The notes under the pieces are model-generated. The model saw only the letters and a list, made by a program, of their open reading frames with translations, was not told the origin of the DNA and made no database searches. Positions 14,406-22,212 of a DNA stretch of 27,405 nucleotides are shown in pieces. Made by a program: the position numbers and the translations under genes. Position 1 is the first letter of the stretch. The number at the start of each line of letters is the position of its first letter. The DNA comes from CAZONU01 sp965370045 (GTDB lineage Bacteria > Planctomycetota > SZUA-567 > JAKLDR01), in the NCBI GenBank assembly GCA_965370045.1, contig CBDUSI010000061.1, positions 1-27,405 on the forward strand, written 5' to 3'.

Positions 14406-14453
14406 TGAAACCTCCGGTATCGCAAAAAGTGAAGAACAGAGACTCCCTTGTCC

Positions 14454-14467
14454 CGGGCGCATGCCCG
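14454..14467. promoter_or_regulatory. Inverted repeat at the predicted transcription start of the six-hairpin gene
   Basis: CGGGC (14454-14458) and GCCCG (14463-14467) flank the four bases GCAT. The element begins at the position where transcription from the promoter just upstream is predicted to start. It may be an operator for the neighbouring regulator or a 5' mRNA hairpin. Confidence 0.35.
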
Positions 14468-14474
14468 ACCCATA

Positions 14475-14503
14475 CTTATGACCCTCCCCCCTGTTTCTGT
14501 CAA
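14475..14503 (-). promoter_or_regulatory. Promoter of the six-hairpin gene and msrA
   Basis: On the minus strand a perfect TTGACA (14498-14503) is followed by a 17-base spacer and CATAAG (14475-14480), four of six -10 positions. It lies in the 157-base gap between the regulator stop and the six-hairpin start. Confidence 0.5.
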
Positions 14504-14562
14504 GAACACCCGGGCATCGGAGGACGCCGGCTGAGCGTTGCCCCGGAAGCAGAGCCCCCGGT

Positions 14563-15678
14563 TCACTTCCGCCAGCGCGCGCGCCCGGGCGGGGCGATTG
14601 AGCCGGCATCCACCCATTCAGTCGACACCCGCAGGTTCTGCCGGGGATGCCTGGGCTCGGACAACAGGTGGGTTGCGCGGCGGCCCACTTCCTCGAAGTT
14701 CATCCGCGGGCCGCTGAACCGTGAAAAGCCCGCTTCCCGCCCCTGCAGGCAGACTACGCTCAGATCCCGGGGAAGTTTCCTGCCCGCCGCCTTCGCGCCT
14801 TCAGCGACCAGCTCAGCCAGTTCTCCGCTGGCCGCGACCACTGCGGTGAAGCGCGACCCCGCCCGGACCACCGATCGGATAGAGGTGCTGCGGGAATTGT
14901 CGCCTGGCAGGATGTTGAGCACTTCGCACGACCGGCGGGGAATGCCTGCGTCCTTGAGGGCCGCGAGGAAACCCTCCTGCCGCTCCACGGAGTCGGGGTC
15001 CACCCGGCGGGCGTTGAGCTGAATCCTCCTGACGAAGGCGATGCGGCGGTGCCCGCAAGCGACCAGCCGCTCGGTGGCCTCCTTCGCGGCCGGGGTGTTG
15101 TCAACCGTCACCGTGTGCACCTTGCGTCGGGACGCGGGCTGGTCGACCAGGACCACCGGCACGGCCAGCTTCTGGTAGCGGGTCAGCACGGCGTCGGTGA
15201 AGACCCCCACCAGCAGCACGCCGCGCAGCGGGAGCCGCAGGGCCTCGGCCGGCGGGTCGCGGAAGAACTCTCCTCCGGGCACCACCAGCAGCGGAGCGCG
15301 CAGTTCGCCGGCGCCGACCTGGATGCCGCGCAGCAACTCGCCCATGTAAGGACTTCGGTGGATGGCGTCCAGTGAACTGCTGGATATCAACAGAACCATG
15401 CCGTCCAATGGCCCACGCCGGGAACCGCTGGCGGCCACCATCAGGCGCCGGCCCTCCCCGGACCGGACCCATCCCTCGCGCTTGAGGATATCCACGGCCA
15501 TGCGCACGGTGTGCTGCCCGACGCGGTAGCGGCCCGCCAGCCTGCGCAGCGCCGGCAGGGGAGTACCCGGCGGCCACTGGCCCTTGCGGATGCGGCTGCG
15601 CAGATCGTCGGCGACCTGACGGTGGCGGCAGTGGGGGCTGACCGGGCGTCCCGGCCTTCGGGGCTTCTCTTTGGCCAT
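14563..15678 (-). CDS. GntR/LacI hybrid transcriptional regulator
   Basis: About 371 residues. The N-terminal third is a GntR-type winged helix: HRQVADDLRSRIRKGQWPPG, then LPALRRLAGRYRVGQHTVRMA, then LKREGWV. The rest is a LacI/PBP-like sugar-sensing domain, with VLLVGVFTDAVLTRYQKLAVPVVLVDQ-like strands, TVTVDNTPAAKEATERLVACGHRRIAFV (the LacI hallmark around the effector site) and a C-terminal FEEVGRRATHLL. This architecture (as in AraR) usually means a repressor released by a sugar. It most likely controls the divergent sulfatase, the downstream six-hairpin gene, or both. The ATG at 15678 begins AKEKPRRPGRP; an ATG at 15687 is also possible, and neither has a clear ribosome-binding site. Confidence 0.85.
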   Translation of the reverse strand: MAKEKPRRPGRPVSPHCRHRQVADDLRSRIRKGQWPPGTPLPALRRLAGRYRVGQHTVRMAVDILKREGWVRSGEGRRLMVAASGSRRGPLDGMVLLISSSSLDAIHRSPYMGELLRGIQVGAGELRAPLLVVPGGEFFRDPPAEALRLPLRGVLLVGVFTDAVLTRYQKLAVPVVLVDQPASRRKVHTVTVDNTPAAKEATERLVACGHRRIAFVRRIQLNARRVDPDSVERQEGFLAALKDAGIPRRSCEVLNILPGDNSRSTSIRSVVRAGSRFTAVVAASGELAELVAEGAKAAGRKLPRDLSVVCLQGREAGFSRFSGPRMNFEEVGRRATHLLSEPRHPRQNLRVSTEWVDAGSIAPPGRARWRK

Positions 15679-15732
15679 ACGCGGCATGCTACGGCGCGGG
15701 CCTACGGGGCGCAAGCGCCATTGACGGCGCAA

Positions 15733-15762
15733 AACCGCGCACCCTCCGGAAGATACGCGGTT
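15733..15762. promoter_or_regulatory. Candidate operator, inverted repeat AACCGCG/CGCGGTT
   Basis: Perfect seven-base arms AACCGCG (15733-15739) and CGCGGTT (15756-15762) with a 16-base spacer. The right arm overlaps the candidate -35 box of the sulfatase promoter. Its place between a GntR/LacI regulator and its divergent neighbour fits an operator. Confidence 0.35.
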
Positions 15763-15790
15763 GCGAGCCTTTCCGGGTGTATGCTATGCT
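15761..15790 (+). promoter_or_regulatory. Weak candidate promoter toward the sulfatase
   Basis: TTGCGA (15761-15766), an 18-base spacer and TATGCT (15785-15790). Overlapping TATGCT and TATAGG choices exist. It would give a leader of about 215 bases. Confidence 0.25.
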
Positions 15791-15903
15791 ATAGGGCAGG
15801 TAAGCGGGGATTCGAACGTGAGGATGCTGCCGCTTTCTATCTGCGTCATCCTGGTAAGGGCGGCGATGGCGACAGGTCGATCACGCCCACCGGGAGGCAA
15901 TCT

Positions 15904-15957
15904 CCTTGATGACAGAGGCAACAGCACTTCCGGAGTGCACTTGACGCGCCATCAAGG
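15904..15957 (+). promoter_or_regulatory. Nested inverted repeat in the sulfatase leader
   Basis: Outer arms CCTTGATG (15904-15911) and CATCAAGG (15950-15957) are perfect complements. Inside them GCACT (15924-15928) and AGTGC (15934-15938) form a second hairpin with loop TCCGG. The structure ends 54 bases before the sulfatase ATG. No known riboswitch class is recognised. Confidence 0.4.
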
Positions 15958-16011
15958 ACAAGCTGAAGTTGTTAGAGTGAGTCCCGGAGGCAACCGGCCA
16001 CGGGCAGAAGC

Positions 16012-17445
16012 ATGAATTTCCTCGTAATCCAGACCGACCAGCAGCGCCGAGACTGCCTGGGGCTCTACGGCAACGCGCTCGTCCGCACGCCGACGGTCGA
16101 CGCGCTGGCCCGCGAGGGCGTTGCCTTCGACTACGCCTTCACCCCCACGCCAATCTGCGCGCCGGCCCGCGCGTCGCTGATAACCGGCAAGCGCCCCTGC
16201 CACCACGGCATCCTCTTCAACCGAGAGTCGGGAACGGTCGCCGGTCACGATTTCCGCGGGAAGCACGAGACCCTGGCCGGGATTCTGGCCGAAGGTGGCT
16301 ATCGCTCGACCCTCTGCGGCAAGTGGCATGTGGGCAGCGAGATGCCGCCCTCCGAGTGCGGCTTCCTGGGAGTCTTCTACCCCGGCTACGGTTACCCCTC
16401 GGAGCATGCGCACTACCTGGCCTACCTCGAGAAACTGGGAACCGGGTTCACGCTTCGCGACGAGTTCCACTCGCGCATGCCCAACGGGTCCGACGGGACA
16501 CTGCTTGCCGCCGTGCAGGAGGGCCCTGAAGAGGCCAGCGTTCCGTGCTACATAGTCGAACAGGCCATTGACGCCATCCGGCGCTCGGCGGCGCGCGGAG
16601 AGCCCTTCCTGGTACGCTGCGACTTCTGGGGGCCGCACGCCCCCTACATCATCCCTGAACGCTACGCACGCATGTACGATCCGGCGTCGATTCCTCCCTG
16701 GCCGAACTTCGACGACGACCTGTCCTCCAAGCCGGGAATCCAGCGGGCCATGCGCCGCTACTGGGGAGTGCAGGACTTCACCTGGAAAGAGTGGTCCCGC
16801 CTGGTGGCCATGTGCTACGGCTACACCACGCTCATCGACGATCAGGTGGCGAGACTTCTGGCCGCGCTGAATGATGAGGGCCTGGCGGACGAGACGGCCG
16901 TGTTCTACACCAGCGACCACGGCGGCATGGTCGGGGCCCACGGTCTGGCCGACAAGGGGCCCTACCCCTACGACGAGATATGCCGGGTTCCCCTGATCGC
17001 CCGCCTGCCCGGCGCCCCCGGCGGCCGGCGCACCGACGCCCTGGCCTACAACATGGACCTGATGCCCACCATTCTGGAACTGGCCGGCTGCCGGGCGCCC
17101 GAGAGGCTCGACGCGGTCAGTCTGGTGCCGCTGCTGCGCGGCGAACGGGAGAAGGTCCGCGAAGACGAAACCGTCCTCGTGGAGTTTCACGGACACCAGG
17201 CGCCCTACTCGCAGCGGATGGTGCGCACTCGCTCGACCAAGTACGTTTTCAACGCTCCCGATAGCGACGAACTCTACGACCTGGCGGCCGACCCCGGGGA
17301 GCTCGTCAACCTGGCCGCTGATCCGGACCGCGGGGAACTTCTGGCCCGGATGCGCTCGCTCATGCGCGAGCTCCTGGCCGCCGCCGGCGATCCCATCCTG
17401 CGATACTTCGACGGCCACAGGATGACCGGCGCAACGCCCGGATAG
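16012..17445 (+). CDS. Sulfatase (formylglycine-dependent arylsulfatase family)
   Basis: A 477-residue sulfatase of the alkaline-phosphatase superfamily that hydrolyses sulfate esters. The maturation motif C-x-P-x-R is present as CAPAR with Cys49, the residue converted to formylglycine. Other active-site segments are TDQQR (8-12), CGKWH with K104 and H106, and TSDHGGMVGAHG with D302 and H303, plus K315. The C-terminal ELYDLAADPGELVNLAADP is the usual family ending. The protein starts directly with the first beta strand and has no signal peptide, so it is probably cytoplasmic, which is less common for this family. The start lacks a strong ribosome-binding site (a GGAGG lies about 20 bases upstream). 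It diverges from the GntR/LacI regulator. No maturase gene is visible here. Confidence 0.93.
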   Translation: MNFLVIQTDQQRRDCLGLYGNALVRTPTVDALAREGVAFDYAFTPTPICAPARASLITGKRPCHHGILFNRESGTVAGHDFRGKHETLAGILAEGGYRSTLCGKWHVGSEMPPSECGFLGVFYPGYGYPSEHAHYLAYLEKLGTGFTLRDEFHSRMPNGSDGTLLAAVQEGPEEASVPCYIVEQAIDAIRRSAARGEPFLVRCDFWGPHAPYIIPERYARMYDPASIPPWPNFDDDLSSKPGIQRAMRRYWGVQDFTWKEWSRLVAMCYGYTTLIDDQVARLLAALNDEGLADETAVFYTSDHGGMVGAHGLADKGPYPYDEICRVPLIARLPGAPGGRRTDALAYNMDLMPTILELAGCRAPERLDAVSLVPLLRGEREKVREDETVLVEFHGHQAPYSQRMVRTRSTKYVFNAPDSDELYDLAADPGELVNLAADPDRGELLARMRSLMRELLAAAGDPILRYFDGHRMTGATPG

Positions 17446-17480
17446 CCGGCCGAACATCGCGTCGCCTCTTCCCAATGAAA

Positions 17481-17504
17481 AGGGCCTCCCGCGCGGGAGG
17501 CCCT
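17481..17504. terminator. Bidirectional terminator between sulfatase and smc
   Basis: A perfect 24-base palindrome: AGGGCCTCCCGC is followed directly by its reverse complement, giving a stem of about ten pairs with a GCGC tip. On the minus strand (end of smc) it is followed by TTTCATT, so it works best there; the plus side has no clear T-run. It stands between two convergent genes. Confidence 0.8.
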
Positions 17505-17528
17505 CAGTATTCTCGGTTCGGGATCGCC

Positions 17529-20500
17529 TCAGGCCACCGCCAGGTCGTCGTCGACCTCCTCGAAGCGCACCGCGATGCGCTTGGAGACGCCGGACTCCTG
17601 CATGGTCACCCCGTAGATGGTGTCCGCGGTGGCCATGGTCCGGCGGTTGTGGGTAATGATCAGGAACTGGCTGCGGTCCAGGAACTCGCGCAGCACCAGC
17701 ATGAAGCGGTCGATGTTGCTCTCGTCCAGCGGCGCGTCGACCTCGTCCAGCACGCAGAAGGGGCTGGGCTTGGCCTTGAAGATTGCGAAGAGCAGCGCGA
17801 TGGTTGTCAGCGTGCGCTCCCCGCCGGAGAGCAGGCTCAGCTTGCGCAGCTCCTTGCCCGGCGGGCGGGCCACGATCTCGATGCCCGCCTCCAGGACGTC
17901 CTGGTCAGGCTCCAGGAAGATGTCCGCCTTGCCGCCGCCGAAGAGCTTGCGGTAGGTTTCGGCGAAGTGCTCCTTGACCTGCTCGAAGGTGTTCATGAAG
18001 CGCTCGCGGCTGATGCGGTTGATCTTGTTGATGGCCTCGCGCAGGAGTCGCCGGGCCTCCTCGAGGTCCGCCCGCTGGGTCTTGAGCTCCTCGCGCCGGG
18101 CGCGGAGCGCGTCCTCCTCGCCGATGGAGGACAGGTTCACCGGGCCCATGCCGGCCAGCTTGGCCTCGCCCTCCTCCAGGCGCTCGCGCAGATATCCGAG
18201 GTTGACCTCGGCCAAGTCCAGTCCCGCGGCGCGCGCGGGGAGGTCCTGGTCGCCGTGACCCGCGGCGCGCTCGACCAGGCCCTCCAGGCGCAGGGCGGCC
18301 TCGCGCTCGGTCAGGCGCCGCTCATTGAGCTTGGCCGTGGCCGCGTCGAGCTCCGCGCGGCAGGCGCGCTCGGCGGCCTGGGCACGTTCGATGGCCGCGC
18401 GCAGCTCGGCCCGCCGGGCGGCCAGTTGTTTGCCGGCCTCGTCGGCCTGCTCGGCGGCGCCGACCGCCGAGGAGAGCTGTCCCCCGAGCCCCTCGGCGCG
18501 CTGCTTCTCGCCTGCCGAGGCCCGCTCGGCCTGCTCGGCCGCAGCGGCCCGACCGGCGGCCTCCTCGCGGCGCTCGGCCAGCAGCCGCGCGGCGGACTCG
18601 GCCCGGGCCGCCAGGCTCGAACGCTTCTCTTCCAGTTGGGCGGTCTCGATGCGCAGCCTGGTGAGGCCCTCGCGCAGCTCGGCCCGCCGGCTCTCGGCGG
18701 CGAGCAGCTCCTCGGTCATCCCGGCGATGTCCTGTGCGGCGGTCCCCTCCTCGGCGGAGAGCGACTCGCCACGGTGGCGCAGGTCCTCGAGCCGCGTGGC
18801 CAGTTCGCCGCGGCGGGCGCGGCTCTCGCCGAGCTCGCGGGCCACCAGGCCCTCCTCTTCCTCCAGTCGCGCGGCCTCCCGGCCGACGATTTCCAGGCCC
18901 TCGCGGAGGCGCAGCTCGCCGGCGGCCAGCGCGCCGTGCTCGCCGGCCAGCGTATCGGAGCGGCGCCGGGCGCCGGAGCGCGCAATGGCCAGCTCGTTGC
19001 GACGCGTTCCCAGGTTGGCCAGGTCCGCCTGGACGTCGTTGATGTCCTCTTCCAGTCGGAGTATCTCGTTCTTGCGGCTGATCAGGCCGGGGATGCGGGT
19101 GCGGTAGGCCCCGCCGGTAATCGCCCCCGAGGGATAGAATATCTCGCCCTCCAGGGTGACCACGATGCCGTCCCGCGCGCCGTTGTTGGCCACGCGCGTC
19201 GCCGCGTCGAGGTCGCGGACCACCACGGTGCCGCCCAGCAGGTACTCGAAGACCGGGCGGTAGCGCGACTCGAACTTCACGAGGTCCGCGGCGCGACCGA
19301 CCACTCCCTGCTCGGAGAGGATCGACGCGCTCGGCCGGTAACGCCCGTCGCGGACCCGGTCCAGCGGCAGGAAGGTGGCCCGCCCCAGGCGCTCGCGCTT
19401 GAGCAGTTCCACAGCCCCCCGCGCGGCCCCGGTGTCGGCGGTGATCACGTTCTGGACCTTGTTGCCCAGCGCGGTCTCGATGGCGATCTCCAGCTCCTCG
19501 GGAACCTTGAGCAGGTCGGCGACGATGCCACACATGCCGGCGGGCGCCGAGCCCGTGTTCATGGCCCCGAGCACGCCCTTGACACCCTTGGAGAGCCCCT
19601 CCCGCCTGGATTCCTGCTCGCTCAGCAGGCCGAGCCGCGAACGCCGGCCGCTGAGTTCGGCACCCAGCTCGGCCACCCGCGAGTCGACCGTGGCCAACTC
19701 GCGGCCGGCGGAATCCGCTTCGCCGCGGACCCGCTCCAGCTCGGCGGCAACCGCGGCACGCTTGGAGGCCAGCTCTTCGACCCGCCCGCGACCGTGCTCC
19801 AGTTCCCGGCGGGCCGCGCCCAGACGCTCACCCAGATTGCGGGCGCTCGTCTCGGAGCGAGCGACCTCGGCGTCCAGGTGACCCTTCTCGGAAAGCAGCG
19901 CGGAGGCCTCGCTGTCCACCCCCGCGCGGCGCCGGACGATGTCGATGGCCTCGCCCTTGCGGCGCTCGATGACCGCGGCCAACTCCGCGGCGCCCGACGC
20001 GCCGGCCGCTGCGGCGCGCTCGGCCTCGGCCTGGCGCGCCGCCAGCGCGCCGCGCTGGCCCTCGGCCACCTCGGCCTGGCTGCGGGCCAGCTCCGCGTCC
20101 TTCTCGGCGGCAGCGGCCCGCGCGGCCAGCTCCGCGGCCTCCCGGCGGGCGCGCTCGGCGTTCTCCAGGTGCTGGCGGGATAGTCCCTCGGCGCTGGCTA
20201 TCTCCGCCTCCAGCTTGGCCAGCCGCGCGCGGTCCTCGGCCCGCCGGCGCTCGGCGCGCTCGCCGGAAAGTTCCAGCTCGCCGGCCCGGACCTGGGCCTC
20301 GGTGATCTCGGCCTCCAGCCTGCCGCTGCGGGCGGTGAGCTCCGCGGCGCGGTCGCCGAACTCGGCGATCTCGGCGCGCAGCCCGGTGAGCTTCTCGGCA
20401 AGCACCTGGTAGTCAGCGGCCAGCACGGTGAGGCGAACCTCGGAGAGTTCCTCGGAGAGCTGCCGGTAGCGCCGGGCCTTGGAGGCCTGGCGCACGACCG

Positions 20501-21110
20501 AGCGCAGCTGGCGCTCGATCTCGGCGATCACGTCGCCGACCCTTAACAGGTTCTGGTCCACGCGGTCGAGCTTGCGCAGCGCGGCGGCCTTGCGGGTGCG
20601 ATACTTGGCGATGCCCGCGGCCTCCTCGAAAATGCCGCGGCGCTCCTTGGCGCTGGCTGCCAGCAGCGCGTCCACCCGGCCCTGCTCTATGATCGAGTAG
20701 GCGCCCACGCCCACGCCGGTGTCCATGAACATCTCGCGGATGTCGCGCAGGCGCGAGGGCTGGCCGTTGATCAGATACTCGCACTCCCCGGTGCGGTAGA
20801 GCCGCCGGGTGACCGAGACCTCCTCGGCGTCGACCGGCAGGTGCCGCTGAGAGTTGTCGAAGATCAGCGACACCTGGGCGAAGCCCATCGGCCGCCGCGT
20901 CGCAGTGCCGTTGAAGATGAGGTCGACCATCTCCGAGCCGCGCAGACTCTTGGCGCTCTGCTCGCCGAGCGCCCAGCGAATCGCGTCGACCACGTTGCTC
21001 TTGCCACAGCCGTTGGGGCCCACCAGCGCGGTGACGCCGCCGGTGAAGTCCATCACCGTCTTGTCCGGGAAGGACTTAAAGCCGTAAATCTCCAGCCGCT
21101 TAAGAAACAT
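17529..21110 (-). CDS. smc: Chromosome segregation SMC protein
   Basis: A 1193-residue SMC ATPase, the core of the bacterial condensin that compacts and separates chromosomes. It begins MFLKRLEIYGFKSF with Walker A GPNGCGKS at 31-38. Long Ala/Glu/Arg-rich coiled coils flank the hinge at about 500-650 (GVLGAMNTG, ALGNKVQNVITAD, GRATFLPLDRV). The C-terminal head has the ABC signature LSGGE at 1094 and Walker B VLDEVDAPLDE with D1122 and E1123, then FLIITHN. All ATPase motifs are intact. The ATG at 21110 is chosen because the protein then starts at the family N-terminus; GGAG lies nine bases upstream. scpA and scpB are not in the window. Its own promoter lies just upstream. Confidence 0.97.
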   Translation of the reverse strand: MFLKRLEIYGFKSFPDKTVMDFTGGVTALVGPNGCGKSNVVDAIRWALGEQSAKSLRGSEMVDLIFNGTATRRPMGFAQVSLIFDNSQRHLPVDAEEVSVTRRLYRTGECEYLINGQPSRLRDIREMFMDTGVGVGAYSIIEQGRVDALLAASAKERRGIFEEAAGIAKYRTRKAAALRKLDRVDQNLLRVGDVIAEIERQLRSVVRQASKARRYRQLSEELSEVRLTVLAADYQVLAEKLTGLRAEIAEFGDRAAELTARSGRLEAEITEAQVRAGELELSGERAERRRAEDRARLAKLEAEIASAEGLSRQHLENAERARREAAELAARAAAAEKDAELARSQAEVAEGQRGALAARQAEAERAAAAGASGAAELAAVIERRKGEAIDIVRRRAGVDSEASALLSEKGHLDAEVARSETSARNLGERLGAARRELEHGRGRVEELASKRAAVAAELERVRGEADSAGRELATVDSRVAELGAELSGRRSRLGLLSEQESRREGLSKGVKGVLGAMNTGSAPAGMCGIVADLLKVPEELEIAIETALGNKVQNVITADTGAARGAVELLKRERLGRATFLPLDRVRDGRYRPSASILSEQGVVGRAADLVKFESRYRPVFEYLLGGTVVVRDLDAATRVANNGARDGIVVTLEGEIFYPSGAITGGAYRTRIPGLISRKNEILRLEEDINDVQADLANLGTRRNELAIARSGARRRSDTLAGEHGALAAGELRLREGLEIVGREAARLEEEEGLVARELGESRARRGELATRLEDLRHRGESLSAEEGTAAQDIAGMTEELLAAESRRAELREGLTRLRIETAQLEEKRSSLAARAESAARLLAERREEAAGRAAAAEQAERASAGEKQRAEGLGGQLSSAVGAAEQADEAGKQLAARRAELRAAIERAQAAERACRAELDAATAKLNERRLTEREAALRLEGLVERAAGHGDQDLPARAAGLDLAEVNLGYLRERLEEGEAKLAGMGPVNLSSIGEEDALRARREELKTQRADLEEARRLLREAINKINRISRERFMNTFEQVKEHFAETYRKLFGGGKADIFLEPDQDVLEAGIEIVARPPGKELRKLSLLSGGERTLTTIALLFAIFKAKPSPFCVLDEVDAPLDESNIDRFMLVLREFLDRSQFLIITHNRRTMATADTIYGVTMQESGVSKRIAVRFEEVDDDLAVA

Positions 21111-21160
21111 CCGCGCGCTCCAGCAGAACGGTCGACGGGCCGAGGCCACACCCTGGCATT

Positions 21161-21189
21161 ATCATATTATCGGACGCAAGCGGATGCAA
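21161..21189 (-). promoter_or_regulatory. Promoter of smc
   Basis: On the minus strand TTGCAT (21184-21189) is followed by a 17-base spacer and TATGAT (21161-21166). It falls in the 82-base gap directly after the amrS stop, in an AT-rich patch, and predicts a leader of about 45 bases. Confidence 0.5.
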
Positions 21190-21192
21190 TCT

Positions 21193-22212
21193 TTAACCTT
21201 TCCCGTTCCAGGCCGGCCGGAGAACCACCGGGGCCTCCGCGCCGCAGCCGGCGCACCGGCCCTCGGAGCCCAGCCCCGAGGGGTTTGCATCGTAACCCTT
21301 TCTGCTCACAAGCGTTGCGCAGCACGACCCGCAGCGGGTGTCTGCCCCGTCAGTCACGTTGACGTTGCCCAGGTAGACGAACTTGAGGTGCTGCAGCGCC
21401 GCGCCCCGAGCGGCCAGCAGCGTCGCGAGGCTGGTGGCCGGGGCCTTCAGGCGGTAGCGCGGGAAGTGCGCGCTGAGGTGCAGGGGGGTATCCGGCCCCA
21501 GATTCTCGGCCATCCACCTGGCCAGCCCCTCGTAGAGCGCCGAGCGGTCGTTGTAGCCGGGGATTACCAGATAGGTGATCTCCACGTGGGCGCCGGCCGC
21601 CCGGGCCTGCTTGGCGCGCTCCAGCACCGGCTCCAGGCGGCCCTTGCAGAGGTCCCGGTAGAAGTCTTCGTCGAAGCTCTTGATGTCGATGTTCAGGGCG
21701 TCGATCCAGGGCAGGGCCTCGGCCAGCGGCGCTTCGTTCACGAAGCCGTTGGTGACCATCACGTTGGCCAGGCCCTTCTCACGGGCCAGGCGCGCGGTGT
21801 CGATGACGTACTCCAGCCAGATCATCGGCTCGTTGTAGGTGTAGGCGATGCCCGCGGCCTTCTTGCGCAAGGCCAGCCCCACGGCGGCCTCCGGCAGGAG
21901 TTCCTCAGTGTCGGCCCCCACCTGGCTGATCGACCAGTTCTGGCAGAAGGGACACTTGAGATTGCAGCCCACGCTGCCCAGCGAGAGCACCGCCGAGCCG
22001 GGCATGAAGTGGTAGAGCGGCTTCTTCTCGATGGGGTCCAGCGCGGCGCTGGTGGCCCGCGCGTAGATCAGGCTGTTGAGCTTTCCCTCCCGGTTCTGAC
22101 GCTGGCCGCAGAACCCGGTCTTGCCCGGGGCGATGCGGCACTCGTGGGGACACAGGAAGCAATGGACTGCGTCGCCCTCGCCGGCCGGCTCCCAGAAGCG
22201 GGCCTCCTTCAC
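21193..22212 (-). CDS. amrS: AmmeMemoRadiSam system radical SAM enzyme AmrS
   Basis: A 339-residue radical SAM protein. The N-terminal cysteine cluster HCFLCPHECRIAPGKTGFCG (17-36) is typical of AmrS. The [4Fe-4S]/SAM motif is C83-x3-C87-x2-C90 in GCNLKCPFCQNW. YTYNEPMIWLEY, NGFVNEAPL and NIDIKSFDEDFYRDLC are further family landmarks. The C-terminus carries a second set of cysteines (TRCGSCC, CAGCG) that may bind zinc. AmrS usually occurs with AMMECR1 and Memo partners, whose reaction is still unclear; neither partner gene is in the window. The GTG start overlaps the stop of the aminopeptidase gene by four bases (GTGA), so the two are translated together. Confidence 0.92.
   Translation of the reverse strand: MKEARFWEPAGEGDAVHCFLCPHECRIAPGKTGFCGQRQNREGKLNSLIYARATSAALDPIEKKPLYHFMPGSAVLSLGSVGCNLKCPFCQNWSISQVGADTEELLPEAAVGLALRKKAAGIAYTYNEPMIWLEYVIDTARLAREKGLANVMVTNGFVNEAPLAEALPWIDALNIDIKSFDEDFYRDLCKGRLEPVLERAKQARAAGAHVEITYLVIPGYNDRSALYEGLARWMAENLGPDTPLHLSAHFPRYRLKAPATSLATLLAARGAALQHLKFVYLGNVNVTDGADTRCGSCCATLVSRKGYDANPSGLGSEGRCAGCGAEAPVVLRPAWNGKG

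Larger units (their letters stand above)
15679..16011. other. Structured divergent intergenic region between regulator and sulfatase
   Basis: A 333-base region with no supported gene. It contains GGCGC-AA-GCGCC (15708-15719), an inverted repeat AACCGCG/CGCGGTT, a weak promoter pointing at the sulfatase, and a nested inverted repeat in the presumed sulfatase leader. An 84-codon frame ending in an ATGA overlap with the sulfatase start exists but looks random. Confidence 0.6.

Noticed and set aside
15761..16015. 84-codon frame ending in an ATGA overlap with the sulfatase start
   Set aside because: No good start signal, no family resemblance, and the region is better explained as a leader with inverted repeats. 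A leader peptide cannot be fully excluded.
17475..20183. Long plus-strand open frame (about 900 codons)
   Set aside because: It is the complement of the smc coiled-coil region, where GC-rich codons keep the opposite strand open.
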